DNA from: Fasciolopsis buskii
Lineage: Eukaryota; Platyhelminthes; Trematoda; Plagiorchiida; Fasciolidae
DNA length: 64,000 nucleotides
NCBI GenBank assembly: GCA_008360955.1
Contig: LUCM01009052.1
Span: 26,264 to 90,263 of the forward strand
Direction: 5' to 3'
Shown here: one piece after another, positions 13,401 through 28,500 of the stretch
Numbering within the stretch: the first letter of the stretch is position 1
How the letters are laid out: each line of letters starts with the position of its first letter
Translations under genes and position numbers: made by a program
Notes under the pieces: generated by a model
Database searches by the model: none
Seen by the model: only the letters and a program-made list of their open reading frames with translations
Told to the model about the DNA's origin: nothing

Positions 13401-16400
13401 ATGCAAATTAAAAATAATCTATTAGGCAACCACTCGTCTTCTTATCTGGCAGTCATCCATTTTCTCTCCATTACTCGACAATGTACTTTTCAAAGCAGAG
13501 ATTGAGTGTTCCCTTAGATAAGTTTTATTTGCATTACATGATAATGTTTTTTGGATTATCTACTAATTGGTAAAATTAACTCCCAATTGTGGAGAGGCTC
13601 ATCAGTGACCAAGTCGAAGTTGGTGAGACATGAGCGAATCCAACTGTACTTTTCTGGGTATAAGCTCTTCTCGTTTTTCCTTAGCACGTTGGATATTGTT
13701 AAATTAGAAACACAAGCCTGCTGATCAGCATTAGTTGGGCAGTTAATAGCAAAGTACAAAAGAACAAGCAATGGTTCTTCTCAGCTGTCAATGAAGTGTT
13801 TGTATCCTAACCGCCGAGTTTACACAACGATAATGAGCCTGTGCACGCACAAGTCGTCTGTATCAAAATGTAATGTATCTACTAATTGTTGGGGAAATTT
13901 AGAACTACCAAATTTCGAGCAACAGGTCAGTTAAATAGTAGCATTGATTAGAAAGCTTTCGGTACCGTAGTTTGGTTCTGGGGCGTTTTCACACTTCAAC
14001 TTGGTCACGGTTTACACGATAATGTATCAAGAAATGGGAAATACTGCGGGCGCAGTGATTTTTTCCTCCAAAGCAATGCCGATTTCAATTAATATGCCAA
14101 GCCTACTTATTTGGTTCAAGTTTGGGAAGTATGAACGTAATCGGGATCATTGAATGTGATGAGAAGCCTTCAATTTAACTCCCCAGACCATCTTCTCCGC
14201 ACTATTGACCGGGATTTTTCCCAAGGTCAGTTAGATTTACTTTTTGTGTCGGACCACCTCAGCTGTATCTTCCTTGATGCGCATTTAAGCACGGGATATT
14301 TTCAACTGTATGCCGTGCAAAACTTATTTTCTGCAAAAGTGAACTTTATCAGTGATTCACATTCGACTTTCTCTACATTGTTTATCCCATTCCTAGAGTC
14401 AAAGTACCTCATGTTTCGTATGATAAAATAGTTATGCAATTACAGCTTGGCAAAATACATTAATGATACCAATGTCTGCCATTTTCAACTACATTTTTCG
14501 ACAAATGCCGCCTTCCATGAGCCAGGACCATAATTGGAAAAAGGGTCTTACTGGATAAACGGAAACGTCGAGGGGAAGAATGAAAGAATTATTACATTCG
14601 TACTGACCTCTACATAATGTTTCCTCTTCCCTCATTCTTCATGATTTCCATTGGATTCGATGTGAAACGATGTATACGATATATATGATCAGCAGGGAAC
14701 GCAAGTTTCTTCAGTTTGTACAACCACTAATCTTGCACCAGAGTGCTCTGTTTTTAGTTGCTGCCTGACAGCGCTATTTGATCAAACAGAAAAAAGGAAC
14801 GAGGAATAGTGAAGGTTGACGGCAAAATAGGAAGTTAATAAGCCAGATAAAAGAAAAAAAGGTTCCCAATTCCAGAACACCATTGACAGCGGCACTGAAT
14901 CATATCACCAATTGTCTCTAACTAGTATTTCGAAATCTCGTGGACTCCAACCCGTTAGTCTAACTGCTCGTACACGAGCGACTCCACCGATTAAATTGTC
15001 ATACTTTCCATCGATGTTATCACCGTCTAACTACGACCTGTCTCGAAGAAGACCGTACAACGAGGCAGTCGTTCTGTCGGCGTGCGCAAAACATGTCCCA
15101 ACCATTTTAACCTAGTCTCACTTAATGTCTGTTCCTAAGGCTGAACCCTAGGACCCAGAACATTGCGCCCAACCTCTGAATTACCCATAAAAATCTCCCG
15201 CCATATTTTACCAATAGCACAAAGACCACGGTGTTTAAACACCGAAAGTCTACTCGGAACAGTCATGTTTCGGAGCCGTATAGCGATGCCAACCTCACTG
15301 GTGCCATGTGCACTCGACCTTTGATCGATAACTTGATGTCACGCCGACCCCACAGATGCCTCAAATTGGTGAGTGCCAGTCGGGCCTTTTGTATGCGTGG
15401 AGACACTTCATCCAATGCACGGCCACCAGGTGACATGCAAATAACCATGAAACTAAATCTATCCACCTCATGCACTTCTTTCCGTGCAAGAACAAAGCTC
15501 GGTTGTGAACCGCTCTAATACTGAAACAGAATTTCAGGTTTCGAAACTTCAAAACACATCTTAAATATACCTGCACTGTCGTACAGATGATCGAAAAAGA
15601 AACTTGCAACTTACTTGAACCTTCACTCAGTAGCACATTATCCACATTCTAAGTCAGACGGTTTCCTATCTGAGCAAGTGTCAATGCTACCATTCTCACA
15701 TGGGAACAGGGCTACCTCCATAACGATTTCAGTGACAAAGTTGAAAGGAAAAGGCGTAAGGGAAACTCTGGAAAATACCATTTCTCTTGGTAAATTTGGG
15801 TGAAACATCGCCATAAGCACGAAATCAGTTTCGGCTGTTCTCATACAGGATGGATGAAGTAAATTTCCCGGGCACTCCATTCAGCGAGGGTCAGCACCAC
15901 AGAATTGCGCGATCTACTTAATAGAATGCCTCTTTCAAATCAAGAAAGAAACCGTGAGTCTACAAAACAAGCATTATTGTTTTAAGATTAATTGCAAATT
16001 GAAAATTTGGTCACTGCAACCCCGACCGGGACGGAAACCGGGTTGGTCATCTCTCATAATACTTTCGCGAGCACTAGGTGAACAGTGGATGATGATGCCC
16101 GCAAGTAACTTGGATGCACTACTTGCTGAACTAATCCCTCTTGGGTTTTCAAATGAGAACAAAAATGTTAAACTTGGTTTTGGCCTCAGTTGGTGATTCC
16201 GCCTTCTTGGTTGTGATCCGGTGGCATTGTTGTTGTTTGAAAACTATGAGGAGTATGACTGAGAACTGACGTCGGTGGTAAAAATAATGTGTGACCTTCT
16301 CTAGAACTCGTGCCCTCCCCACAGAAAACGTCCAAAAGAATAAAACAACCACAAAATATGTACGGTGGGAAAAAGAATGCAAAAATCGTTCTCTGTTTTT

Positions 16401-16486
16401 TCATCTTTTGTTTACCGTCTGTGTGATTTTATTTAAATGTTGTTGCGTTAGCACCGTTTGTCCACTAGCCGGTACTATATATACAC

Positions 16487-16518
<32 letters not shown>

Positions 16519-19500
16519 AACTGGTGACGAAGTTAAAGCTGTCAATCCGACTGACAGGGAGTACAGGCTCTTAATATTGACTAGTTACTTATTTAGTGAC
16601 AATAAAATGTATTTAGCTAGCACTGTACGGGACATTCAACTTTGTCAGTCACTTTTCTAAGATCTGAAATCGAATATTTTTATTAACAGTTATTATCAAA
16701 ACTCGGAATGCACATCAGTGAGATATACGCTGACTAATTCCAAAATTTTTGCATACAAATCATGAGGACCTTGACGGTAAAATTAACTTGAGAGCTTAGA
16801 AACAAAAAAGACGCCATGATTGGATGAATCCCAATGTACACAGGTGCATACTTCTCTAATTCCTACGATTACAGTGAACAGTGGCCTAACCCGTGTAACC
16901 GATACATGCCTCAGTTCGACAGACCAACATTGGACGAGAAGCCAAAACAGCTGTCTGCTTATGAGAAGGTCAGTTCCGTGACTGTTTGACTTTCTAATTA
17001 TATTTCCATGACCTTGAATGATCACACAACGTGTGTGACGTTATCTTTGTTTCCAATCAAGAGATGGTCTTGACAATATCCAACAGAAATCTTGGGAGCA
17101 CAGCGCACCTGTTTCCTCATCTCTAAGCCCCATCAGCCGTGCATCTACACCGTGTCGCGACTGAGATCCTACCGCTGCTTGGAAGGACAGATCTGGGTCG
17201 ACCACCTCAGAGGCCTAACTATTAGGCATGAATATTAACGGTTTGTTTCAACTTGAGCAACCTGTGAAGTGAATACTAATACGCATAGGTAACCTTTCGG
17301 CACATGCGGGTTATCGCTTGGAAGCCACGGCGTGTCAGTATTGAGCCAATCGTCGAAACCCGACATAGGTAGCTGAGCCTCGGATTATGAACTCATGATG
17401 ATATTTGTGGCGCACAGCATTCCTGATGAAGTGGATGTCCAATTGTACATGGCTCTTAACAGAATGGCATGCTGAGTCACTAAAAATCGTCAAATTTCCT
17501 ACCGATTTAACCACGCTGCGGAGTAATTGCCTCCATCCGTATTTACTTTAACCTAAATGAACGGAGAAAAACGACGGCATATTTTTGACTGTGATTTGTT
17601 GCCGTTTATTACCCTAATAAGCATTTTTAAAGTAAGATTTGAGATATTTGCACTGCCCTTTAATCGACACTACTACATACTGTCACACCATTTCGGGCTA
17701 GACAACCACCTAGCATAGTTACAAATAATTACATTAAACAACTTGTTTCAAACAACGGATCTAAACCAATGAAAGTCACCCAGAATTTCTGTCTTCTTTG
17801 TGTTGCATTCTATCCGCACGTATGGTTCATATTCCACAAAAATGTTCCATTGACGAAGCTACAAAAGCAAACGGTCCGGATAGGTGCAATAATAATCTCG
17901 TGCGGTATGGGATGAGTATCCCATAGCAACACTGATTAAATTGCTCATTGAATGAACAAACTTATTTATTGGGTGATCAGTCGAAAGTTGAGCCAAAATG
18001 GTATCGTATTAAATAACTAGTCGTGTTTGCAAATTAACCTTAGGGTTTGTAGTGTGGTCATGTCACTTTTGGAAGAAGAAATCAGCAAACACCCTTGGGT
18101 TCTGTTGTCTATTCATAGGACTTGAAAGAATTCTATATGAAATAAGTTGCTATATCAAATCCCTAATTTCCATGAGACTTTGAAATTGGCCAGTCTCTGT
18201 AAGACCACAAATTAATCGAGAGCACCACCCGTCGAATCACGGAGTTGTTTTCCTGCTTCACACTGAGCGACACCTTAATAAAGTGACAAGAAAGAATCCC
18301 AACAAAATTGCAGCTGGCCTCACTTCTCCCGCTAATCTAACCCACGGAGTGAGGATAGACATGAATATTGTGTATGAATCGCTTGCAGTGTGGCCATTAT
18401 GTATGTGACAGTCTCAATACTTGCTGGCTAGACCTTTCATTTCGCAATATTACCGCCGTCCAACGTTGGCGACAGGCCTCTATGTTAATGGATTGCTGGG
18501 CCAAGTGTTTTCGCTGAAAATCAGTCTGAGGAAAGCATGCGAGATGGATGCAAGCCGGCATTCGTTTCCACAGAATCCTAAATGGCCCCGGAATATGCCT
18601 ACATAGTCATCTGAATCAAAATCAACATGACAGAAGCAAAAAGGAATCAGTGCGACCAGGAGCACAAAAGTTTTACATTCTTATATTTTGACCTTACCGA
18701 CTAATGATATGACGTGGTACCGGCTTCGGATAATCCGGTGTGGCCTAATTTCCCGGGTAGTAATGATTGCTTTGCACATGAACTGGGGCTAATTTACGTG
18801 AAGAACTCGCAGAGGTGACGAAGGCGTTCAAACGTTTGTCATAACATTTTTGATTTTATATTGATTAAATAGACGGAAGTAGTGGATTAAGTTGGACAAG
18901 AATTTTATTTTNNNNNNNNNNNNNNNNNNNNNNNNNNNNNNNNNNNNNNNNNNNNNNNNNNNNNNNNNNNNNNNNNNNNNNNNNNNNNNNNNNNNNNNNN
19001 NNNNNNNNNNNNNNNNNNNNNNNNNNNNNNNNNNNNNNNNNNNNNNNNNNNNNNNNNNNNNNNNNNNNNNNNNNNNNNNNNNNNNNNNNNNNNNNNNNNN
19101 NNNNNNNNNNNNNNNNNNNNNNNNNNNNNNNNNNNNNNNNNNNNNNNNNNNNNNNNNNNNNNNNNNNNNNNNNNNNNNNNNNNNNNNNNNNNNNNNNNNN
19201 NNNNNNNNNNNNNNNNNNNNNNNNNNNNNNNNNNNNNNNNNNNNNNNNNNNNNNNNNNNNNNNNNNNNNNNNNNNNNNNNNNNNNNNNNNNNNNNNNNAT
19301 TTTGCATCTCATATTCCGTTTTAAGTTTGCTGTTTTCTTTCGGGAATTTACGGAGGAGTTTATCAGATGCCGGCGGAGGTCGAGCGGATGAGATCGTGGC
19401 ATTTGAACCTGAAGGTCTTGGATTTGGGTCCTCTCGCTGCCAGTCAATTCCGCACTTGGCAACCCTCTGATTTCCGCGGGCCCACTTTTCCTCATGAATA

Positions 19501-22500
19501 AAGGAAATAAATTATAAAATATTCTGTTTCTTTGGGTACCAAACCAGTAATTGCCGACCGAAATGTTAATTGAGGATGTCACTCCTATGCACGCTTCGTA
19601 GGTTCCACGTGATAGAAACAATTCTCACGGAGGATTGCAAATGCACAGATGACGTACTGACTGGCCGATATATGAAAGGAATAGTCTACAAGTGCCCTGG
19701 TTGGCAATCCAACCCAGATTAATAAGCTTTGAGTCGCCTATCACAAAACTCGATTGCTAATTAAATCAGTGAGGGAACGAATGACAGTGCCCGTACCCGT
19801 TTTCGGTAAATTCGTTTGACGGGATTGGAAGATTTGTGTGAAGAAACCCAAGAATAAGATAACTGGTCAATTAATATGCGTCAACTTATTAGGATTATTA
19901 CAAACCGTCAGCTGCAAAACCCCAGTATCGACCCCAAATTTGCACTAACACCACATGCAATAAAGTACACAATCAATCTAGTTTCTTTTTCTGCAATCAT
20001 TTTGAGACAAGGTATCGAAGCTTTTGATGATCTGGTACTCGACGTCAGTTTTGCGTACATGCAAAATTTGTTTGTATTCTCACCAAATTGAGTGATCTTA
20101 GATATTTCAATAGATAAATAAGAAGCATTATGGACTTCCCTCCGAGTAAATGGCAAAAATATTGGCATAAGTAAGAGGTTTTTGGAACTTCCTCTTTAAT
20201 GGCCCAAAATCCGTAGCTAGCCGTGTGGTTTCGACTGGTTTTAACACTGACGGTGTTTTTCAACCAAGCTCAAATTAGTTATAAATACCAGTTATGTATA
20301 ATGCCAAAAACATTTGACGCAGTGTCTGCAACAGTTTCACTAGGCATGATAGACGTTGGTCCGCGGGAACTAGATGAGGTGATGGGCGAATTCCTCAAAG
20401 TTCTCCTCTCGACGACATTTATGTGTATTGTTTCGTGGCATCCAAACCACAGCATAACCAGGAGAAGGCGTGGAATTGGAAAACTCCCAACGCAGTTGTA
20501 TTATTTGAGCTTCATAGCCGAGGGTTGATCTGCTAGCTTTAATACTGGATCCCGACTTCCATTTAGGCACATTCATAGTCATGGACGGGTTTTCAGCTCA
20601 AGGAGTAAATTGATGTGAGCCGTCCTGGATTAATGGCATGGTGTCCACTGTGAAGTCACTGGTCGTAGCATTTATTGTATGCCGACACTAGATGTCATTA
20701 TTTCTAATTTCAAGGTAGATTCGGCCAATTAGATGTAATACGGCTTGGTGAAACGAGATGAAATACCGAAAAGGTAAAGAATTCCCATTCTGGATGTGAT
20801 TACATTCACCATCTAGAGTCGCATGTACTGGCTGTAACAATTCCCAACTATACTGGTAAAGTGGTGTATCAGTGGTTTCGTAGATTATTCGGGCGTTCTA
20901 TCCCAGACTGACTGAATAAAACTATTTGTGTGGAATTAACAGTACCATAGTTATAGAAAAAGTGAAAAAGTAGTAGATGAGAGGGCTTCATGTCCGGGGA
21001 TGTGTTCATAATAAGTCTTTTATTTTGCTCAGCCGCGGGATTGGAAGCTGTAGGTCCTGTTCACTGTAGATATAGAGGTAATCATTTCTCCTAAGTATTA
21101 GTCCATTTTCCTTGGAAAGAAAAAGTTTTCTTGGGATTTTATTATCGATTATGCACTCTATGTTACACCCCGTTTATCTCACTTACATAATTACCAAGTT
21201 TAAACGGAAATGGTTACTTGTTCTCTAATATGACATTCATTCCTAAGGTTCACACGTTAAATGCTTTAGTAATCTACTTTTGGAGTATTTGTAAGGACCC
21301 TAAACATCGATAAGGCATCTCATTCCCTAACTCGTCTACTCCAAACATACGTGAACATCGTTCATCCAGCCTGCACTGAGAAGTCGCTCAATGAGAGCAA
21401 ATTTCTTCCAATTTCTGACTTTCTTGAACCACCGTTAGGTCATGAAAACTTAAAAAAAGCAAATACCTTTTCGCTATCTCAACAATCACCACAGAATTGG
21501 ACTACCAATCAGCTCTATGCTACCAGTCTAGCCAAGAGTATTTTGACAAAATTGTGCACCTACATGCTAGCTTTAATTTGCAACTCTTCCAAATTCTGAA
21601 GCACCATTGATCAGCTTTGAAAAAATTGCCCTCAAACGCTCATTTTATCAAAACGGTAGATATAAAGATGATGTATCTTTCGGCCGCGAATAGACCAACT
21701 ACTTACAGCTACGTAGCACTATTTGCAGACAGAAAACGCGATAACCTGTACAGAAAATCTACTGACCTAATAGTGTGATTATACCCCAACTACATTTATT
21801 CAGGACAAGCAGAAAGCTCCCAAAACCATGGTGACGTTGCTGTTACTTTTTCATCCTCGTTCTTTAAGATTCGTTTTAAATTTATGTAGATATATATAAG
21901 TGTTATTTGCAAGTATCTATTATGACATATCTTTTTATAACTGTAGTTGACTTATTTTATACAAAACCTTTCCAAATGGATCAACCTTAATAGGATATTT
22001 GTAAAATTTACATGCTTTAATGCCATTTCAATGAGTCATAATTAAGCTTGATTTTACTGGCAATGGTTCATGTGTTATTGGCCACGAAAGCACTGTTGCC
22101 CCTAGTGGCTTCATGGTGCGTCGCGTTTGAAGCATAAATTGGACATCCGTAAAGAGGTAGCACAACTTTCGTTTACCATACTCGCTTAATTACCGCCCTA
22201 TAGCAAAATACACACAGACACTCTATGAATTCTCACATGCTGCGAACTCTTCTAGACGTTCGTCGTGTGAGTAGTATGGGATATAATCCGTTCTGCACGA
22301 GTGTTCTAATCACGTGTGCTACAGTGCGTGTTACAGCCACGCATTATCCTACTATGCATTTCACCATGTCCAAGTGGTGATGCCGCTTCATTGCCCGTTC
22401 GCTCTGATCCGTGACGCAAGCAGAAAGGTCTCATGCAGAATAGTTAGTTGAGCCAGCATAAGGACTTTTGCGAGAGCTTGTCAAAGTTATGGAAAATCTA

Positions 22501-25500
22501 TCAGTTGATCGTTGCATTAAACATTTAAACAGATTCGTCACACGATCAATATTCTGCAAAGTCAGATCATGCACAACATCTACATTAACGCAGTCCATAA
22601 CAATTAGGATATTACACTCCATGTTTACCTCACCACTGAACTTAAGAAGCTTTAGACGCACGCACGCACTAAATCATTCAGTCAGTCAGCCAATCAATCA
22701 ATCAACCAATCAACTTTGGCAGCGATTATAGGTTTGTGTTTCTTAGGCTATTAAGAATGGACTAGCTTGGAGAATGCAAAAAATTCCGGGATACCGTGTC
22801 ACAGTCGATTATAACTTGCACCCAGTACCGCTTTTTTACTCCTCCGTCGCGAGTTACTCTGCCACGCAAATTTATACGTCACTAGTTATTATATAGTTTT
22901 CTGTGTTCGGCTTGCCGTCTTTTTGCGAGCAATGTAGATTCATTCAAAATGCGTTTTGTTGCTTTCCACTAGTATGATTTCTTGCTATCTCGAGTGGAAA
23001 TTCTATAGCAAAGTTTTTCCACAGCAATGCGTGCAAACGCCAAGTGGACTGACAACAATTATTATGCCCCTAACTGTAGCAGTAGTTGCGTCAAATCCCC
23101 TGCGGCTTCATATTCATACGGCTGGCATATCAAGGGTGTCAGATTCAATGCCAAAAGTTCATATCACACAAAAACATTATCCTACTGTGCTTGTAGCCCG
23201 CCCCCTACCCCCTAATCGATGTGCATTATTTTCTCTAGGTTTTCACTTGTTGATCTTAATTGCTGATCACCAAGTAACCCCATAACCACTAACAATCGGT
23301 TTTCTTGGAAACTGGTTTTGCAGTCTGTTATTAGTGAACTCATTTTATCCTCACTTTTTTACTTGCGGACTTTTCTGTTCTGTAGATCGTCTAACGGAAA
23401 AATCTTACGACCAGATACCTCAAATGCGTAGGTCACAAAGTCTCCTCCAGTTTATCCGGTCTGCTTCATTCTATGTATTTGACACTATGTAACTTTTGGT
23501 GATATACATATATATATATATTTTTGGAGTTGAGAAGGCGTACACTGAGTTAATACGTTTATCGTGACGTTTCGATCCAAACTAGGACTCGTTGTCAAAC
23601 GTGAATATATATATATATACGAATGCCTGGAAGTTAACCTAAACCTGACGCACTTTCCCATTTCAGAGCGTGCGAGTGCCGATATGGGAAGTCTATGAGT
23701 AGACACGTGATTAGAGCGCGTCCAGGCATCATTCTAACACTGAGTTATGTCGATCGTGTCAGGTGCGGCCCTGGCCAGTGATTGATATTTGTGACCTTGA
23801 AAAAACGGCCTGGTCCGTGCACGACATTTTGACTCCAGCATATCATGCAACTCGAGAACGGACAAAACACGCTGTACGCAAAGTTGGACATAGAAACTGC
23901 TACGCTGATCGGTGACTGTCAGAATTAGAATGGGCGTATAGGTGTGACTGCGCGATGCGTCTGTCAGTTCCCGCGTTTTGCACAGATCAAAATGGAACAG
24001 AAATCACCGTTTCAAAATGCGGCATTGATTTCTAAATAGTTGTCATTGAAGTTACCCCATGCACAAATGTTTGCTCGTAGTCAAGTAAACATCCAGTTAC
24101 TTAAGTGCAAATGCACGTCCAGGCTGGGAATACTAATTGCTTTCACCGGTGGCAAGATTATTTTCTTTTTCAAATCATAGCTTAAACAGTGATTTAACAG
24201 ATAAATAACGAACTGGTCATGCTCACCAGAATCGTGAAAATCATTGGGCTTCCACACTGCTGCGTCATAGGATCCTCAAACCCGGCAGAAAGTTTTGTGC
24301 TTTTAAATTCTAGCAGAATAATCACACTCTGGATGATTGCATTCAGATGCGGGGTTATCAAAATTGTAGAGGTGCTCTAGCAGAATACGGGCATCCGTCA
24401 AATAGCGGAGAATCGTAAAAGGTTGCCAGGACGAGTTTTCACGGTGGTTTCGCTGAAAACGGACGCGGTTGGGCTGATTTTATTTGGCTAAGATGATACA
24501 ATGTGCATGTACAAACTAGTTGCATCCATACTTACCAAACTACAGTACTATTACTTGTGACATCATAATTATCTCCCATTGGACTTAACATTGCACGCGC
24601 TTTGTGCGAAATGGTTCAAACTGTGTCGATTAGATGTATAGAAGTGCGCACCACAATGCATTCCCTCGCACCTGTGCAGCCGGCAAAGTTTTTAAGTGTG
24701 TGCAAGATATTACTCAATTGTTTGCACGTTTGAACTTAAACGCTACCAGGTTTTAGGCATGACGTGGAAGATAGCTCGCGAACTTTAGAAATGAAGTGTA
24801 TCCAAAATTCTTGCATTCCATTGGAGCACTGGCAGGTGGATCCACTGATGACTTTATAATCATAATCAGGGCGACCAATTTATCCAAGCTAGCACTGAAG
24901 AAATCGTGCACACCTTTTGGCATTAATATTTCCTCAGCAAACCATAATTGTTGGAACTGTAGCAATTTGGTTTTACCTATTCTTCAACTTGTAGAACTCT
25001 GTGCCTGTTGAAATAGTAGTCGGCGAGTCATTTCGCTCGGACTAGTAAACAAATTGACATCATTTTCAACACACTAAGTGTTCAGTTCATTTCAACCTGT
25101 ACACCCGTTAAGCTTTTTATAACGCGCGTTATTCTCGGTCGCTACCTTGCCGCACCGATTGTTATTGGGGAAATTATCATTAGACAGAGAGCCTATAGAA
25201 AAGTAGAAATGCTTCGGACGCAAAAGCGCCACGAAATGCGGCTTCAGATCAAACACTGAATTAAATGCTTACCTATTTGTGCATGTGAAATGGCCTATGG
25301 TCTACGGAATCGATATTTTTTAATTCAAACATTTGATAGCGAGTTGATCTTAGTCGATTAGATCGATCAAAGTTAAAGTTGTCTACTTCCACACTGTTGA
25401 ATAACCAGGCAAGCGGGCATGAATCCCGTGACCAGTCGCATTCAAGCAGGCGAAATTCACCTCTTTTGTCATGCGCGCATGAATAGCCGAAGTAGTCACT

Positions 25501-28500
25501 CCCGTGTTTGGTTAATGAAGTTCTGTAGCCTGTTATAGCTTTGAAACCATGGCAAACAAAAGACTGACGGTGGTTGAAAGCCATCTAATCAAAGAACTCA
25601 TTAAATGTCAAAACACTCTCACTCACGGTGTTAATTGCGCTCATATTCAAAATCACAGTCTACTCAAAATGACCAGATCGCTTTTTGAGGGCAAATTAAG
25701 CATGCCATTTTGCCTAACTTATTTTGGTCTTTCTTCAGTCGCTCATGTAAGACGATCTGAGAATAATATTGATTTCAGAACTACTTGCTAGTAGTGTGTG
25801 GGATTGGCGTTAATTTGTTTGGCTGACCGCCACCAGACTGCATTTTCTGTATGCCATCCACAGATCATCCGGTCAGCTGTACGCATGGAAGCACCATACA
25901 CGAATATCACCCTAATTAGAGTTTATCAGCGGTGCATATTCACCATGTCACCCAAGTCTTGAATTCGGGCCTTCTTTCAGTAAGGCATGGATATTGTCAC
26001 TGTAGCACTACCTCAAGTTCAGTGCCTCCGAGTATAAAGTCGATCAGATTACCTGGATTTTATGCGTAAATGGAATAGCCTGAAGAGGAACTTTGAAGTT
26101 CGATAGTAAGCAGTTATCAACTGCTGCCAACGAGTGTGAGCATTAACTTCTGTACTACACTGAGTTGATGTCAGCCCATTGACAAATCAGGTTTGTGATA
26201 ATGACCTAGGTGTCGAAAGAACTGGACTGAATAGTATTATTAGCATAGCCTTACTATACCCCAGCATCATGAAGCAACTGCCCCGTATCAAAGGTTAGCA
26301 TGATAAAGTCACCCAACGGTGTCCTTGGTAGTTCTCAGATGTTTTGTAATCGATGGCTCCTGGTTACCGGGCGGAGTAATCGTCTTGTGTTTTGCAAAGG
26401 GGATTTAGCCAACCTGTTCTAGATATGTATGAGCATCCGCTGGGATCATCGAGGTTTTCTGCTATTTCAAGCGTTAATGAAACTTCTAGTGAATTGATAT
26501 ATCGTACATGGAAGTTAAACGTGACAGCTCATTCGATTCTCGTTGGTTCAGATGGATTCTTCGGTTACTTCCGTGTGATACAAAGCTCGTGCGAAGATAC
26601 CATTTTTCCTTTAGAGATAATCAGGTGAGGAAGCCCTTTTGATACAATGATAAAGAGTCCTCACGGAGCCGCGGTTTGGTGTAAGGCTATCAAAATGCCA
26701 GTACCGACCACTTTGTCACTCTCGTGACAAGGTAGCCTTATATAGTCATCTAGTAGGATTAAATAAATTCATGACATTGGTGACATACGTGGGGTAAGTG
26801 AAATTGAAATGACATGCACAAGTCTATCGTATAACACCAATTCAAAAATACATTTGGCAGCAAGCCAAACGCAATTTGGTCATTTCATCTCGTTAGATGT
26901 TGGTACACAATATCAACACAACGATGTCAGCATTTATCGAAACTGTGCAAGCGAGATTTCGTAACCGTATTCTTTTGGCATACATATAGCTAGTGCAAAC
27001 TTTGTATGTCATGGGGATGACACTAGTCCTGCTCTGCGAACTTTTATCCCCGTTCACTGCAGTTCATAGTCGAACAATACAGGGCTCTCAGATGGTTTCT
27101 CCCAAGCAGTCGTAAAGAGTGGTACGGAATGCTACCATCTTGCAGTTTTTGTATTCCGTCTGTACTACTTGGCTATTCAAATTTGTTTCTTCTGTTAGCG
27201 GCATAGCTACCCTTGATTATTTTGCTCACCTTGATAATGCTCAGATAAATAACTGTGCTTTGAAAATGTTGTGGTGCATGATTCGTTATTTGACTCAGAT
27301 TGAAACCTCGAATGTGGGACTAAGTTTTTAGTTTCCAGTCATGTTTGAATAGGGACTGACATCATAGGTGTTTAAATAGATTTCCTAAACAAGCGGTGTT
27401 TTAAGCCGGAATTTGGAAGTCTGCGTTGACAATCGTGCTTTTATTAGCTTCTCTGACAAATATGCTTCAATGGCCGGGAAAGGACTCAAACATTTTAATC
27501 TTTCCACCCCTGATATTCGTTTTAAACTTTGAACTGAAGCAAATAACTGTCCAGATGGAAATTCCTTGGTAAAATGTTTTGTGTTTACAAGTGATCGATT
27601 GTTGTAATTCACTACGACCCGACTGGCAAATCGAAATTTTTCGGACCACTTTTTGGAATTGGATGCTCACCGCCTTAACAGTTGCACCGTGCGAATCTGT
27701 GTGGAACAGATCCCCCAGGTATGCCTGCACATAAGTGGAGATCCTGACCGCAAGGATTCAGATGAGAATGTGCGTCCGGATTAGCTTGACCTTCCGAGCA
27801 TATTGTGCATGTGCATGTGTGCGTGCTAGTCCAGTTCCGACAAATAACGCTTCTTCCGTCAAAAATGTTCAACTAAACCGTTCTCTGACAAGTCTTCACT
27901 TGAATTAAGCAAATCAGAACAGCCCGTTATTCAGTCTCATACAAAAACTGACTGTCCGATCTATACTTCGATTGTCGCACTTGATAACATTTGCTGAGGT
28001 TTTGTGTTCATTAATAGCTAAACTAACCTGCTGTTATTCCTTGTGCTGCATTTAAACCGCTGACGTGCTTTCATTACATGCAAATTCAAGCTTCTTTATG
28101 CGTTTTTTATTTATAGTTTAGCCTCTTCTTTAACGAAGGATTTTTGTTCTTTGGGTGCACTGGTTCATTCAACTGTATCCATCTCAATTCAAATTATGGT
28201 TGAAAAGGTGTTTGTCCGGCCGGAGATTTTCCCACTGTGCGACATAAAGTTATTTGTTTGCGTTTGAATTGCTGTTTATCCTGGTAGCTGACAGATCAAG
28301 CGCATTTGTTGAGCGGACCGTAGTGGCAAGACAAAGATCACCTGATCTGGATAGAAGGTCACCACCGACAGTAGCTGCGGAGAATAAATCCTTACCGATG
28401 TCGACAGTAGTAACACAACTGCCATCACCATCTCAGTCATCAGTACAGCCAATTGCAATTCCTTCACCTAGTTCAGCTATGGAGCAAACCGGGAGAAAAT

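Larger units (their letters stand above)
1961..28294 (+). other. EPS8 intron 2 (26.3 kb)
   Basis: The intron runs from GTAAGT to GACAG. Besides the listed repeats, retroelement relic and gap, it is old, stop-rich sequence. Open frames at 3286-3612 (minus), 6430-6714 (minus), 20223-20528, 21351-21599, 24753-24965 (minus), 25549-25791 and 27467-27730 (minus) reach 70-108 codons, but none shows a motif, flanking splice sites or neighbours that would support a gene. Two phase-compatible exon candidates (2792-2896 and 26400-26624) are described among the findings. Confidence 0.7.

Noticed and set aside
15231..15518. 95-codon plus-strand frame
   Set aside because: Shadow of the minus-strand reverse-transcriptase relic.
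18828..19621. Long open frames of 159-238 codons on both strands
   Set aside because: They exist only because they run through 387 unknown bases.
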